DNA from: an uncultured Roseibium sp.
GTDB lineage: Bacteria > Pseudomonadota > Alphaproteobacteria > Rhizobiales > Stappiaceae
Reading direction: 5' to 3'
DNA length: 64,000 nt
Assembly (NCBI RefSeq): GCF_963669205.1
Contig: NZ_OY769915.1
Coordinates: forward strand, 2,640,001-2,704,000
The notes beneath the pieces were generated by a model. It had not been told where the DNA came from, did not search any database, and saw only the letters and a list, made by a program, of their open reading frames with translations. Shown piece after piece: positions 1 through 7,928 of this stretch. Position 1 is the stretch's first letter; every line of letters starts with the position of its first letter. The translations under genes and the position numbers were made by a program.

Positions 1-483
1 CAGGCGCCCGGCACGCGCGTTCACAAAAGCGGCCGGCCGTTCACCGATCCCTCAGGAGACCGGCTCAGAAGCTGGATGGGAATAGACGAGGGAATGTTTT
101 ACGACGCTGACCGGCTCGCCATCGTTCCGATGGGGTTTTGCTTTCCGGGTCTTGACGACAAGGGTGGGGATCTTCCGCCACGCAAGGAATGCCGCACCCT
201 CTGGCACGACGCCCTGTTTGCCGAGATGCCGAAAATAGAAATGATCCTGGTGATCGGACAATATGCGCAGGCGTATCATCTCGGTGCGATGCGCAAGAAG
301 AGTCTCACGGAAACCGTCGGTTCGTGGCAAGACTATTTCAGCGCTGCAGCAGAAAGCGGAAAGCCGAAAGTGTTGCCGCTGCCGCATCCGTCTTGGCGCA
401 ACAATGCCTGGCTCCGGAAAAATCCGTGGTTTGAGACAGATCTTCTGCCCGTCCTCCGGGCGGAAGTGGCGCGGCTGATCTAG
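1..483 (+). CDS. Uracil-DNA glycosylase superfamily protein (5' end cut by window)
   Basis: The reading frame is open from the first base, so the gene starts before the window; about 160 C-terminal residues are present. The visible N-terminal part contains GQAPGTR-like and GRPFTDPSGDRL text and the C-terminal part has HPSWRNNAW, the HPSxRN-type motif of a UDG-superfamily branch that removes uracil or acts as a related base-excision enzyme. Known family members are about 190-200 residues, so only the first 30-40 residues are missing. An internal ATG at 76 is in frame but would delete conserved sequence, so it is not the real start. The exact substrate is not established from sequence. Confidence 0.82.
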   Translation, partial: QAPGTRVHKSGRPFTDPSGDRLRSWMGIDEGMFYDADRLAIVPMGFCFPGLDDKGGDLPPRKECRTLWHDALFAEMPKIEMILVIGQYAQAYHLGAMRKKSLTETVGSWQDYFSAAAESGKPKVLPLPHPSWRNNAWLRKNPWFETDLLPVLRAEVARLI

Positions 484-641
484 GTTTCGTCGCGAGTTTG
501 AGGATAAAATACTCCGATAAACGCGATTTGACATGCCGAAAGAAAAATTCCATACGTCATTTCGCCTGTGCCGGAAATCATTTCCTCCGGGCCGAGTTAT
601 CCGCGCTACTAGTCGCACGCCTAGAACTGGAAGTCACCGCC

Positions 642-1130
642 ATGATTGATCGCATCGATCGCCGCATCCTGTCGATACTTCAGGAGGACTGCACTGTCCC
701 GGTTGCCGAAATCGGCCGCCGTGTCGGTCTGTCGACGACGCCTTGCTGGCGCCGCATCCAGAAGATGGAGGAAGACGGCGTCATCACCGGTCGCGTGGCC
801 ATTCTGGATCCGGGAAAGGTGAACGCCAAGGTAACGGCCTTTGTTGCGATCACGACGAGCCAGCATTCGGAAGACTGGCTGAAAAAATTCGCAGATGTGA
901 TTCAGGAGTTCCCGGAAGTTGTCGAGTTCTATCGCATGGCAGGGCAGGTCGACTATCTCCTGCGTGTTGCGGTACCGGACATCGAGGCCTACGACGCCTT
1001 CTACAAAAAGCTGATCGCCAAAATCGATATTTCGGATGTGTCGACAACCTTTGCAATGGAGCAGATCAAGAATACAACCGCACTTCCGTTGACTTATGTT
1101 GTACCGGAAAAGCCTCGGGGAGAGGCGTAG
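642..1130 (+). CDS. Lrp/AsnC family transcriptional regulator
   Basis: A 162-residue protein with the classic layout: winged HTH (about residues 5-60, IGRRVGLSTTPCWRRIQKM recognition region) followed by a RAM/ligand-binding domain (about 65-145). The frame is open upstream to 498, but ATG 642 (MIDRIDRRIL) matches the usual family start and size. Such proteins respond to amino acids and commonly control amino-acid catabolism. It points towards the tetR gene (convergent), and beyond that lies a demethylation operon whose products could be amino acids such as glycine or proline; a link is only inferred from position. Confidence 0.92.
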   Translation: MIDRIDRRILSILQEDCTVPVAEIGRRVGLSTTPCWRRIQKMEEDGVITGRVAILDPGKVNAKVTAFVAITTSQHSEDWLKKFADVIQEFPEVVEFYRMAGQVDYLLRVAVPDIEAYDAFYKKLIAKIDISDVSTTFAMEQIKNTTALPLTYVVPEKPRGEA

Positions 1131-1147
1131 CGCGTCGGCAGCGGGAA

Positions 1148-1180
1148 ACCAATGGGCGCCTGGTGCGCGCTTCCATTGGT
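1148..1180. terminator. Stem-loop between convergent genes
   Basis: ACCAATGG (1148-1155) and CCATTGGT (1173-1180) form a perfect 8-bp stem with a GC-rich interior that can pair further. It sits in the 57-bp gap between the convergent asnC and tetR genes, the expected place for a bidirectional terminator. There is no strong T-run on either side, so activity is inferred from position and structure only. Confidence 0.55.
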
Positions 1181-1187
1181 GGGATAG

Positions 1188-1832
1188 TCAGGCGTCGCAG
1201 ACCGGATGCCGCGCGAAAAACCGGGCGGCCTCAGCGTCGGTCACCGGCTGTCCGGCGAAGATTTCCGCATAGGTGCGCATGCGTTCCAGGCGCGGTGCCA
1301 ACGGGTCTGAAGGCCCGTCCTTCTTCATGGAAATATATCCGATCTGGGTCTGATAGACCGTGTTTGCCCGCACGTTCGCGTGGAGGGCTTCGAAACCGAA
1401 GCGCTCGAACATGGACTGCAGTGCTTTGATCCGGATCAGATCGGCCTCTTCCAGCATCCCGGCGAGCCGCGTGTCGGAATGGGCCCAGTTCCGGACGGCG
1501 AATTCCAGCCTTGAATCAAACAGGTCCGGCAGGAGCCACAGGTCGAAAACGTTCAGGATGGCTTCGGTAATGGTCTCTGCATAGGCCTCGGTCCGCCGGA
1601 TCAGATTGCCGGTGTTTTTCGATCGCCAGAGCGCGATCAATGCGTCGAGCAGGTCCTTGCGATCGGAAAAATGACCGTAGAAACTCGTGCGGGACAGGCC
1701 CATGCGCTCCGCGAGCGGCATGACTTTGACCGCATCGATACCGCTGTCCAGCAAGGCACTGTATGCCGCCTGGATCCAGAGCTCCCGGGTTCCGCGCCAT
1801 CCGCTGGTTTTTTCGATCAGGGGTTCGTTCAT
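1188..1832 (-). CDS. TetR family transcriptional regulator of the adjacent demethylase genes
   Basis: 214 residues. The N-terminal HTH (about residues 15-62, with MPLAERMGLSRTSFYGHFSDR) is typical of TetR proteins; the rest is an alpha-helical ligand-binding domain. It is transcribed divergently from the dgcA-like gene, and the shared 160-bp gap carries two identical-arm palindromes that fit a TetR operator. The inference is a repressor released by a methylated amine or a pathway intermediate. Start at 1832 is supported by conserved HTH spacing; the few residues before the helix are not conserved in the family. Confidence 0.9.
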   Translation of the reverse strand: MNEPLIEKTSGWRGTRELWIQAAYSALLDSGIDAVKVMPLAERMGLSRTSFYGHFSDRKDLLDALIALWRSKNTGNLIRRTEAYAETITEAILNVFDLWLLPDLFDSRLEFAVRNWAHSDTRLAGMLEEADLIRIKALQSMFERFGFEALHANVRANTVYQTQIGYISMKKDGPSDPLAPRLERMRTYAEIFAGQPVTDAEAARFFARHPVCDA

Positions 1833-1875
1833 GGAGGCTCGTTAGCAGCCGAATACCCTCTGAACAACCAAAATT

Positions 1876-1908
1876 GACATACATGTCTTTAAAAGCGACA
1901 TAAATGTC
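1876..1908. promoter_or_regulatory. Tandem TetR-type operator
   Basis: Two copies of GACAT-N2-ATGTC occur at 1876-1887 (spacer AC) and 1897-1908 (spacer AA). Their centres are 21 bp apart, two helical turns, so two dimers would bind on the same face of the DNA. The site lies between tetR (start 1832) and the dgcA-like gene (start 1996) and can control both. Confidence 0.75.
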
Positions 1909-1995
1909 GTTTTTGCGGCTTTTCACCTTGCAGCGCCCCGCAATAAGCTCGCCGGTGACCGGGCAGGCCGGCCGGATGCGAATTGAGGGAAGCGC

Positions 1996-4035
1996 ATGTC
2001 GAAGGATCCACTGCTGCAGCCTTATCAGCTCAAGCACCTGACGCTTAAAAACAGGATCATGATCACGTCTCATGAGCCGGCATATCCCGAGGACGGCATG
2101 CCCAAGGAGCGTTATCGGGCCTATCACGAGACCCGGGCCAGGGCAGGGGTCGCACTGACAATGACGGCGGGTTCGGCTGCCGTGTCGCGCAACTCGCCGC
2201 CCGCATTCAACAACATTCTCGCCTACAGGGACGAAGTCGTGCCGTGGATCCGGCAACTGACCGATGCCTGCCACAACCACGGCTGCGCCGTCATGATCCA
2301 GCTCACCCATCTGGGCCGCCGGACCGGCTGGAACAAGGGCGACTGGTTGCCGTCTGTCTCCTCGACGATGGCCCAGGAGCCTGCGCACAGGTTCTTCCCG
2401 AAACTTGTCGAGGACTGGGATATCGCGCGCATTATAGAGGACTATGCCGACGCTGCGGAGCGCATGAAGGAAGGCGGCATGGATGGTGTTGAACTGGAAG
2501 CCTACGGCCACTTGATGGACCAGTTCTGGTCGCCGGCGACAAACCAGCTTGACGGCCCTTATGGCGGCGAAACGCTTGAGAGCCGGATGCGGTTTTCGCT
2601 TGAGGTCATCGACGCCATCCGGAAACGGGTCGGGGAGGATTTCATTCTCGGAATTCGCTTCACGGCCGATGAGGCGATGAAGGGGGGCATAACAGCCGAG
2701 GAAGGGCTGGAAATCGCCCGTCGCCTGAAAGCGACCGGCCAAATCGATTTCCTGAACGTGATCCGCGGCCATATCGACACCGACGCCGCCCTGACGGACG
2801 TCATCCCGGTGCAGGGCATGCGCAACGCGCCGCATCTCGACTTCGCCGGAAGGGTGCGGCGGGAAATCGGCTTGCCGACATTCCACGCTGCCAAGATCCC
2901 CGACGTTGCAACGGCACGTCACGCAATCGCCGAGGGCCTGCTGGACATGGTCGGCATGACACGTGCGCACATGGCCGATCCCCTGATCGTCCGGAAAATC
3001 GCGCAGAAGCGGGAAGAGGATATCAGGCCCTGTGTCGGCGCGACCTACTGCCTCGACCGGATCTACCAGGGCGGTGAAGCTCTGTGCATTCACAATCCGG
3101 CCACGGGCCGCGAACTGACGATGCCGCACGAGATATCTCAGGCAAGCGAAACGAAAAAGGTTGTTGTCGTCGGGGCCGGTCCGGCGGGTATGGAGGCCGC
3201 CCGGGTTGCATCCGAACGCGGCCACGATGTTGTCGTCTTCGAGGCAGCACCTGATGCGGGTGGGCAGGTGCGGCTGACGGCACAGTCCGAGAGGCGCCGT
3301 GAAATGATCTCGATCATCGACTGGCGCATGCAGCAATGCCTCGCCAGGAATGTGAGATTCAACTTTAATACATACGCAGAACTATCTGACGTAAATTCTG
3401 AATCGCCTGACATCGTTATTGTGGCGACGGGTGGTCTGCCGCATACGGAAGTGCTGTCGGAGGGCAATGATCTGGTCGTATCCGCCTGGGACATGATTGC
3501 CGGGGACGTCAAACCGGGCAAGCAGGTTCTCATCTTTGACGATGCCGGCGATCACGCGGCGTTGCAGGCGGCCGAAATGATCGCCAAGACCGGAGCACAT
3601 GTCGAGATCATGACGCCGGATCGGTCCTTCTCGCCGGAGGTCATGGGAATGAACCTGGTGCCCTACATGCGCGCGCTGCAGGACAAGGATGTCCGCTTCA
3701 CGGTCACCTATCGTCTGAAGGCGGCCAAACGCGCGGGTAACAGGATCACGGCGGTTATCGGAACGGACTACTCCGGCCATACCGAGGAGCGCGACTTCGA
3801 CCAGATCATCGTCAATCATGCGACGATTCCGCTGGACGATCTCTATTTCGACCTCAAGCCGAAGTCGAAAAATCTTGGTGCCGTGAACCAGGAGGCGCTG
3901 ATTTTCGGACGTCCCCAACCGCTCGAGGCCAATCCCGATGGGGAATTTGCGCTGTTCAGGATTGGGGATGCGGTGTCCGCCAGGAACACCCATGCCGCGA
4001 TCTACGACGCTTTGAGGCTGGTGAAAGACATCTGA
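1996..4035 (+). CDS. DgcA/StcD-like NADH:flavin oxidoreductase (N-methyl amine demethylase)
   Basis: 679 residues, the usual length for the dimethylglycine/N-methylproline demethylase branch of the 2,4-dienoyl-CoA reductase-like family. Residues 1-370 form an FMN TIM barrel of Old Yellow Enzyme type; the Cys-rich segment near 340-360 (RPCVGATYC then C after 11 residues) is the region that carries the Fe-S cluster in relatives; a Rossmann segment starts near 388 (VVVVGAGPAGMEAA). These enzymes remove a methyl group from dimethylglycine or N-methylproline and pass electrons onward. It leads a co-directional set with a Rieske oxygenase and its reductase. The substrate (glycine betaine versus stachydrine route) cannot be decided; no dgcB or sarcosine oxidase gene is nearby. 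Confidence 0.85.
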   Translation: MSKDPLLQPYQLKHLTLKNRIMITSHEPAYPEDGMPKERYRAYHETRARAGVALTMTAGSAAVSRNSPPAFNNILAYRDEVVPWIRQLTDACHNHGCAVMIQLTHLGRRTGWNKGDWLPSVSSTMAQEPAHRFFPKLVEDWDIARIIEDYADAAERMKEGGMDGVELEAYGHLMDQFWSPATNQLDGPYGGETLESRMRFSLEVIDAIRKRVGEDFILGIRFTADEAMKGGITAEEGLEIARRLKATGQIDFLNVIRGHIDTDAALTDVIPVQGMRNAPHLDFAGRVRREIGLPTFHAAKIPDVATARHAIAEGLLDMVGMTRAHMADPLIVRKIAQKREEDIRPCVGATYCLDRIYQGGEALCIHNPATGRELTMPHEISQASETKKVVVVGAGPAGMEAARVASERGHDVVVFEAAPDAGGQVRLTAQSERRREMISIIDWRMQQCLARNVRFNFNTYAELSDVNSESPDIVIVATGGLPHTEVLSEGNDLVVSAWDMIAGDVKPGKQVLIFDDAGDHAALQAAEMIAKTGAHVEIMTPDRSFSPEVMGMNLVPYMRALQDKDVRFTVTYRLKAAKRAGNRITAVIGTDYSGHTEERDFDQIIVNHATIPLDDLYFDLKPKSKNLGAVNQEALIFGRPQPLEANPDGEFALFRIGDAVSARNTHAAIYDALRLVKDI

Positions 4036-4176
4036 CTTCGCCTCGATGCGGAATTTTTGGGCAGCGTCTCACTTGAATAAGCGGATGCCGTTTTTGAGCT
4101 ATGGCGGAGGATTGGTCCGGGACTAGTTTTCGCAGCATCAACGCTCGGTGGCAGCGAACACATCAGGATCACGCAC

Positions 4177-5412
4177 ATGTACAGCGACTCGGACATTCTT
4201 TCGCTCTTGATGAGCCGGCGGCCCGGCTATTCACTGCCGCAGCCGTTCTATACCGACAGTGATGTATTCCAGGCCGATCTCGCCCACATCTGGCAGAAAG
4301 ACTGGGTTTTCGCGATCTGCTCCGCAGAACTTCCGAAAACCGGAAACTACGTCACGCTGCAGATCGGCGCTTACTCGGTCATCGTCGTTCGCGGGGCTGA
4401 CGGGGTTATTCGGGCATTCCACAATTCATGCCGCCACCGCGGCAGCCGCATCTGTTCCGCCGCCAGGGGATCGGCGCCCAAGCTGGTGTGTCCCTACCAT
4501 CAGTGGACCTATGAACTGGACGGCAAGCTCCTCTGGGCGCGCGAGATGGGCGCCGACTTCAAACCCGGGGACCATGGGCTGAAGACCGTTCACTGCATTG
4601 ATGTGTCCGGCATGGTCTTCATCTGTCTTGCCGGGGTCGCGCCGGACGCCTCCGGCCTGCGACGTCAGGCCGAACGCTATCTCGGGCCCCACGATCTCGG
4701 AAACCTGAAGGTCGCGCATCAATCGACGATCATCGAGAAAGGCAACTGGAAGCTCGTATTGGAGAACAACCGGGAATGCTACCACTGTTCCGGCTCCCAT
4801 CCTTCGTTGTGCCGGACGTTCCCCGATGATCCGAACCTTGTCGGAGCCGATGATGCATCCACGTCCAACGTTGGAAAACAGCACGTCGAGCGCTGCGAGA
4901 ACGCAGGATTGCCCGCGAAATACGTGATCTCGCCGAATGAACAGTGGCGCTTCGTGCGCATTCCGTTCCTGGGGGAAGCCGTCAGCTACACGATGGACGG
5001 CAAGGCGGCCGTGTCGAAGCGGATCGGGACCGTTCCCTTCGACAATGCCGGAACGTGCCTGTTCTTCAACTATCCGAACACATGGAACCATTTCCTGTCG
5101 GATCAGGTTCTCACCTTCCGCGTCCTGCCGATCGGGCCGATGGAATCCGAAGTGACCACCACATGGCTGGTTCACAAGGATGCGCAGGAAGGCGTCGACT
5201 ACGATCTGGATCGGCTGACCGAGGTCTGGACCCACACCAATGACGAGGACCGCCGGATCGTTGAGGAAAACCAGATCGGCATCTGTTCTCCGGCCTACGA
5301 GCCCGGGCCGTATTCACCGGTGCAGGAAAGCGGCGTGATCCAGTTCGTTGACTGGTATGCCGCGCATCTGGAAACGTCCCTTCTCGGGCGCTTCCGTGTA
5401 GCGGCGGAGTAA
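4177..5412 (+). CDS. Rieske [2Fe-2S] oxygenase, GbcA/Stc2-like betaine demethylase
   Basis: 411 residues. The Rieske cluster ligands are CRH near residues 84-86 and CPYH near 104-107. The C-terminal catalytic domain holds NRECYHCSGSHP near 197-208, which supplies the mononuclear-iron histidines and the acidic bridge between subunits. Family members demethylate quaternary ammonium compounds (glycine betaine by GbcA, stachydrine by Stc2) with release of formaldehyde. The gene lies 141 bp after the dgcA-like gene and only 4 bp before its reductase partner, so the two are certainly translated from one message. Stc2 and GbcA are close relatives and I cannot separate them by reading alone. Confidence 0.9.
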   Translation: MYSDSDILSLLMSRRPGYSLPQPFYTDSDVFQADLAHIWQKDWVFAICSAELPKTGNYVTLQIGAYSVIVVRGADGVIRAFHNSCRHRGSRICSAARGSAPKLVCPYHQWTYELDGKLLWAREMGADFKPGDHGLKTVHCIDVSGMVFICLAGVAPDASGLRRQAERYLGPHDLGNLKVAHQSTIIEKGNWKLVLENNRECYHCSGSHPSLCRTFPDDPNLVGADDASTSNVGKQHVERCENAGLPAKYVISPNEQWRFVRIPFLGEAVSYTMDGKAAVSKRIGTVPFDNAGTCLFFNYPNTWNHFLSDQVLTFRVLPIGPMESEVTTTWLVHKDAQEGVDYDLDRLTEVWTHTNDEDRRIVEENQIGICSPAYEPGPYSPVQESGVIQFVDWYAAHLETSLLGRFRVAAE

Positions 5413-5416
5413 TCCC

Positions 5417-6490
5417 ATGATACGGATGCCGGGACGCGACACGCCTGTCTGGTCCGACAGCGAGTTGCTGGAGTGCGTGATGGTGGTGCCCGAAGCACCC
5501 GATGTGAAGACATTCTCATTCCGTCCGCCGTCCGGGGCGACGTTTGTCTACCGGGCGGGGCAGTTCATCACGCTGGATCTGCCGCTGCCAGGCGGCAATG
5601 TGCAGAGAACCTATACGCTGTCGTCCTCGCCGGTCTCCAACGCTTATGTTTCGGTAACCGTCAAGGCCCAGCCCGGAAGTCAGGGATCGCGCTGGCTTCT
5701 GGACACTCTGAAGCCGGGCATGCGGCTGAAGGCGTTCGGTCCCGCCGGGCTCTTTCATCTGCCGCCGAACCCGGACGGGAAATTCCTGTTCATCTCGGCA
5801 GGCTCAGGCGTCACGCCGATGATGTCGATGGCCCAGACGCTTTTTGAACGGGGCGAGGACCCGGACATCTGTTTCATCCAGTGCGCCAGACGTCCGGCGG
5901 ATCTGATCTTCCGTCAGAAACTGGAATACATGGCGAGCCGGGTGACCGGACTGCAATTGCACTTTGTCGTCAGGCAGAGCGATCCTTACGAGGTCTGGAC
6001 CGGCTATCGCGGGCATTTCAACCAGTTGATGCTCGGCCTGATGTGCAACGACTACCTGGAGCGCGACGTCTATTGCTGTGGTCCGGAAGGGTTCATGGAT
6101 GCCGTCCGGGAGATTCTGAACGCGCTCGGTTACGACATGGACCGCTATCACCAGGAGAGTTTCCAGGCACCTGCCGAAACCAAGGCGGAGCTGACCGAGT
6201 TTGACGATGTTGTCCCGCAGGAAGATACAAAGGCGCAGATCGTTTTCGCCCAGTCGGGCGTTTCCGCCTGGTGCGCCGAGACCGATACCGTGCTTGCGGT
6301 TGCCAAGGATGCCGGCCTCAACATTCCGTCCGGATGCACGTTCGGCGTTTGCGGGACCTGCAAGGTACGAAAACTGGACGGCGAAGTGCACATGGTCCAC
6401 TCCGGCGGGATCAGCGAAGACGACATCGAGGCAGGATACATTCTCGCGTGCTGTTCCAACCCGATCGGCACCGTCGAAGTCGAGGTTTGA
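5417..6490 (+). CDS. Ferredoxin reductase with C-terminal 2Fe-2S domain, GbcB-like
   Basis: 357 residues: FAD-binding barrel (about 15-110, with RTYTLSSSP as the flavin-binding RxYS-type motif), NAD-binding domain (about 115-240, including GSGVTPMMSM and CCGPEGFM), and a plant-type [2Fe-2S] ferredoxin domain at the C terminus with ligands in CTFGVCGTC near 306-314 and the last Cys near 344. It passes electrons from NAD(P)H to the Rieske oxygenase encoded just upstream. The domain order and the 4-bp spacing make the partnership very likely. Confidence 0.92.
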   Translation: MIRMPGRDTPVWSDSELLECVMVVPEAPDVKTFSFRPPSGATFVYRAGQFITLDLPLPGGNVQRTYTLSSSPVSNAYVSVTVKAQPGSQGSRWLLDTLKPGMRLKAFGPAGLFHLPPNPDGKFLFISAGSGVTPMMSMAQTLFERGEDPDICFIQCARRPADLIFRQKLEYMASRVTGLQLHFVVRQSDPYEVWTGYRGHFNQLMLGLMCNDYLERDVYCCGPEGFMDAVREILNALGYDMDRYHQESFQAPAETKAELTEFDDVVPQEDTKAQIVFAQSGVSAWCAETDTVLAVAKDAGLNIPSGCTFGVCGTCKVRKLDGEVHMVHSGGISEDDIEAGYILACCSNPIGTVEVEV

Positions 6491-6496
6491 CCGGGA

Positions 6497-7195
6497 TTAT
6501 CCGATGCCGAGGCGCTCACGCACGTTTGGTGAGGACAGCTCCTTGACGGTTTCGCGGCCGATCCTGCGCGCGGTCCGGTCGTCGGACCGGGCCAGTTCCT
6601 CGCCCAGGCTCAGCGCCGGACCATGCAGGGACACCGAGCGTTTGCCGATTTGCCGCAACGCCCAATGCACCGCCTTCCAGACGAAGTTGCGTTCGTCCGT
6701 GGAGGCCGTGCGGATGAAGGCGAAGCAATCCAGAAACGCCTGGTCCGAAGCGGTTTTCGCGTGGACGGCGCGCCAGGCGATCAGCGCAAATCCGGCCCGC
6801 TTGACGAACTCGCGCTCGCTCGCCACAAGCTCCGCAACGAGTGCACCTGAATCCGGGCGCCGCGCATAGACATTGGTAAGCTGGTCGCAGAGGTCCCAGG
6901 ACTGGATGTCGTCAAGCCAGCGCTGCATCAGTTCTGCCGTCATCGCCTTCGGCGGCGTGATCAGAATCGCAAGCAACCGTGCCTCGTGAAAACCGGACGC
7001 CCAAAGATCGTCTGCTAGGTCCGGCACCTTTCCGAGTTTCCTGGAAAAAGGGCGCAGAACGGAAAGCGGCACACCGAAGGCTCTGGAAGCGTCGATGCCG
7101 AACCGGGCCAAGCCCTGCCGGTTTTCCTCTGTTCCGAGATCACCAAGGTGTTGAAGGACCGCTTGTGCTGTCCAATCTGGAGGCGCGTGGCGCAT
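6497..7195 (-). CDS. DNA alkylation repair protein, AlkD-like HEAT-repeat family
   Basis: 232 residues of alpha-helical repeat sequence. FSRKLGKVPDLADDLWASGFHEARLLAILI and the WDLCDQ segment match the AlkD/AlkC-like superfamily, which excises bulky or positively charged alkylated bases by recognising the DNA backbone. The open frame reaches 7240 through a GTG, but ATG 7195 is preceded by AGGGGA at a good distance and is the preferred start. The gene converges on the ferredoxin reductase with only 6 bp between stops. A housekeeping repair role is inferred; no regulatory site is visible. Confidence 0.8.
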   Translation of the reverse strand: MRHAPPDWTAQAVLQHLGDLGTEENRQGLARFGIDASRAFGVPLSVLRPFSRKLGKVPDLADDLWASGFHEARLLAILITPPKAMTAELMQRWLDDIQSWDLCDQLTNVYARRPDSGALVAELVASEREFVKRAGFALIAWRAVHAKTASDQAFLDCFAFIRTASTDERNFVWKAVHWALRQIGKRSVSLHGPALSLGEELARSDDRTARRIGRETVKELSSPNVRERLGIG

Positions 7196-7339
7196 TGGTT
7201 CCCCTGGCAAAGCCATAATTTCAGACGCGGTCGAACCCACTGCTGTCCGGCTTAGAAAATACGTTCGAACTTATGCCGTTGAGAAAGCTGCGCAATTCCG
7301 ATCGGCACCAGGTCGGGATACGGTGTTTTCTCCCGGATT

Positions 7340-7471
7340 TGTCGTCCCGGCTTGCCGCATTCGCGGCAAGACCGGGAACCAGTATCCCCTATGAATAGAC
7401 GTTAATGGAAGACGGAGAAACAAGTTGCTACTGGTTTCCGGCCTTCCGCTACGCTTCAGCCGGAATGACAA
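7340..7471. repeat. REP/BIME-like inverted pair of hairpins
   Basis: Unit 1 (7340-7384) folds as TTGCCGC-ATTC-GCGGCAA with flanking CCCGG/CCGGG and ends in AACCAGTA. Unit 2 (7429-7471) is the same design on the other strand: it starts TACTGGTTTCCGG, has a weaker stem and ends CCGGAATGACAA. Two related hairpins facing each other about 45 bp apart is the architecture of bacterial interspersed palindromic doublets. Copy number in the genome cannot be seen here. Confidence 0.65.
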
Positions 7472-7604
7472 GTTTATTGACTGAGGATCGCTTCAATAGA
7501 CCATTGTCGGGCTAAACCGGACGACGGTGCCGAAGCCGGGAAACATAGGCCAGTTGCGGTGGAAAACGGAGGGCACTGCGCGGGCAAGGGCATCCGGTGT
7601 GATC

Positions 7605-7640
7605 AAAAAAAAGCAGGGTCCGGCGTTTGTGCCGGACCCT
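7605..7640 (-). terminator. Rho-independent terminator of the 50-residue protein gene
   Basis: AGGGTCCGGC (7615-7624), a 6-nt loop and GCCGGACCCT (7631-7640) make a perfect 10-bp stem; eight A residues at 7605-7612 become a U-run on the minus-strand transcript. It lies 36 bp past the stop codon of the small gene at 7676-7828. Confidence 0.88.
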
Positions 7641-7675
7641 GTCTTGTCGAGACCGTCGATGAAGGCTCGCGGGGA

Positions 7676-7828
7676 TTACACCCAATAGGGCCTGCGCCAC
7701 CAGACACGGGCGGCCTGTTCTTCCCTGTTCCGTTCCTCGGCCAGACGGCGCTTGGTGCGCGGGTCCATCGTTTCTGCGCGCGAAGACCGGGTTGCTTCCA
7801 GAAGGCTGCGTGCATAAATATCTAACAT
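7676..7828 (-). CDS. Small basic protein of 50 residues, function unknown
   Basis: The minus strand reads MLDIYARSLLEATRSSRAET then MDPRTKRRLAEERNREEQ and ends ARVWWRRPYWV. A GAGGAG ribosome site sits about 8 bases before the ATG and a perfect terminator follows the stop, so this is a complete single-gene transcription unit. The centre is highly charged and probably helical; the last ten residues are rich in Trp, Tyr and Arg, a possible nucleic-acid or membrane-surface anchor. No family is recognised. It is divergent from the lysR gene, with starts about 100 bp apart. Confidence 0.72.
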   Translation of the reverse strand: MLDIYARSLLEATRSSRAETMDPRTKRRLAEERNREEQAARVWWRRPYWV

Positions 7829-7905
7829 TGACTTACACTCCTCGGTTGGCGTCTGATGAGAATATGGCTCTGACGTGGGAGAAACGCGAGTCAGTAAGAA
7901 TTTTG

Positions 7906-7928
7906 ATATGTAAGGATAAGTTACATAT
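7906..7928. promoter_or_regulatory. Palindrome over the lysR start, likely autoregulatory site
   Basis: ATATGTAA (7906-7913), 7 bp, TTACATAT (7921-7928) is a perfect inverted repeat containing the T-N11-A pattern of LysR-type binding sites. It overlaps the proposed ATG at 7927 of the lysR gene and lies in the shared promoter region with the divergent 50-residue protein gene. Confidence 0.6.

Larger units (their letters stand above)
7196..7675. other. Intergenic region with a REP-like hairpin pair
   Basis: No protein-coding gene is convincing here. The stretch holds the inverted pair of hairpin units at 7340-7471 and the terminator of the small gene at 7605-7640. The remaining sequence shows no start/RBS combination followed by a plausible protein. 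Confidence 0.5.

Noticed and set aside
1516..3336. 606-codon minus-strand frame across tetR and dgcA
   Set aside because: It overlaps two well-supported genes, has Pro/Arg/His-rich composition without any domain, and is a shadow of GC-rich codon use.
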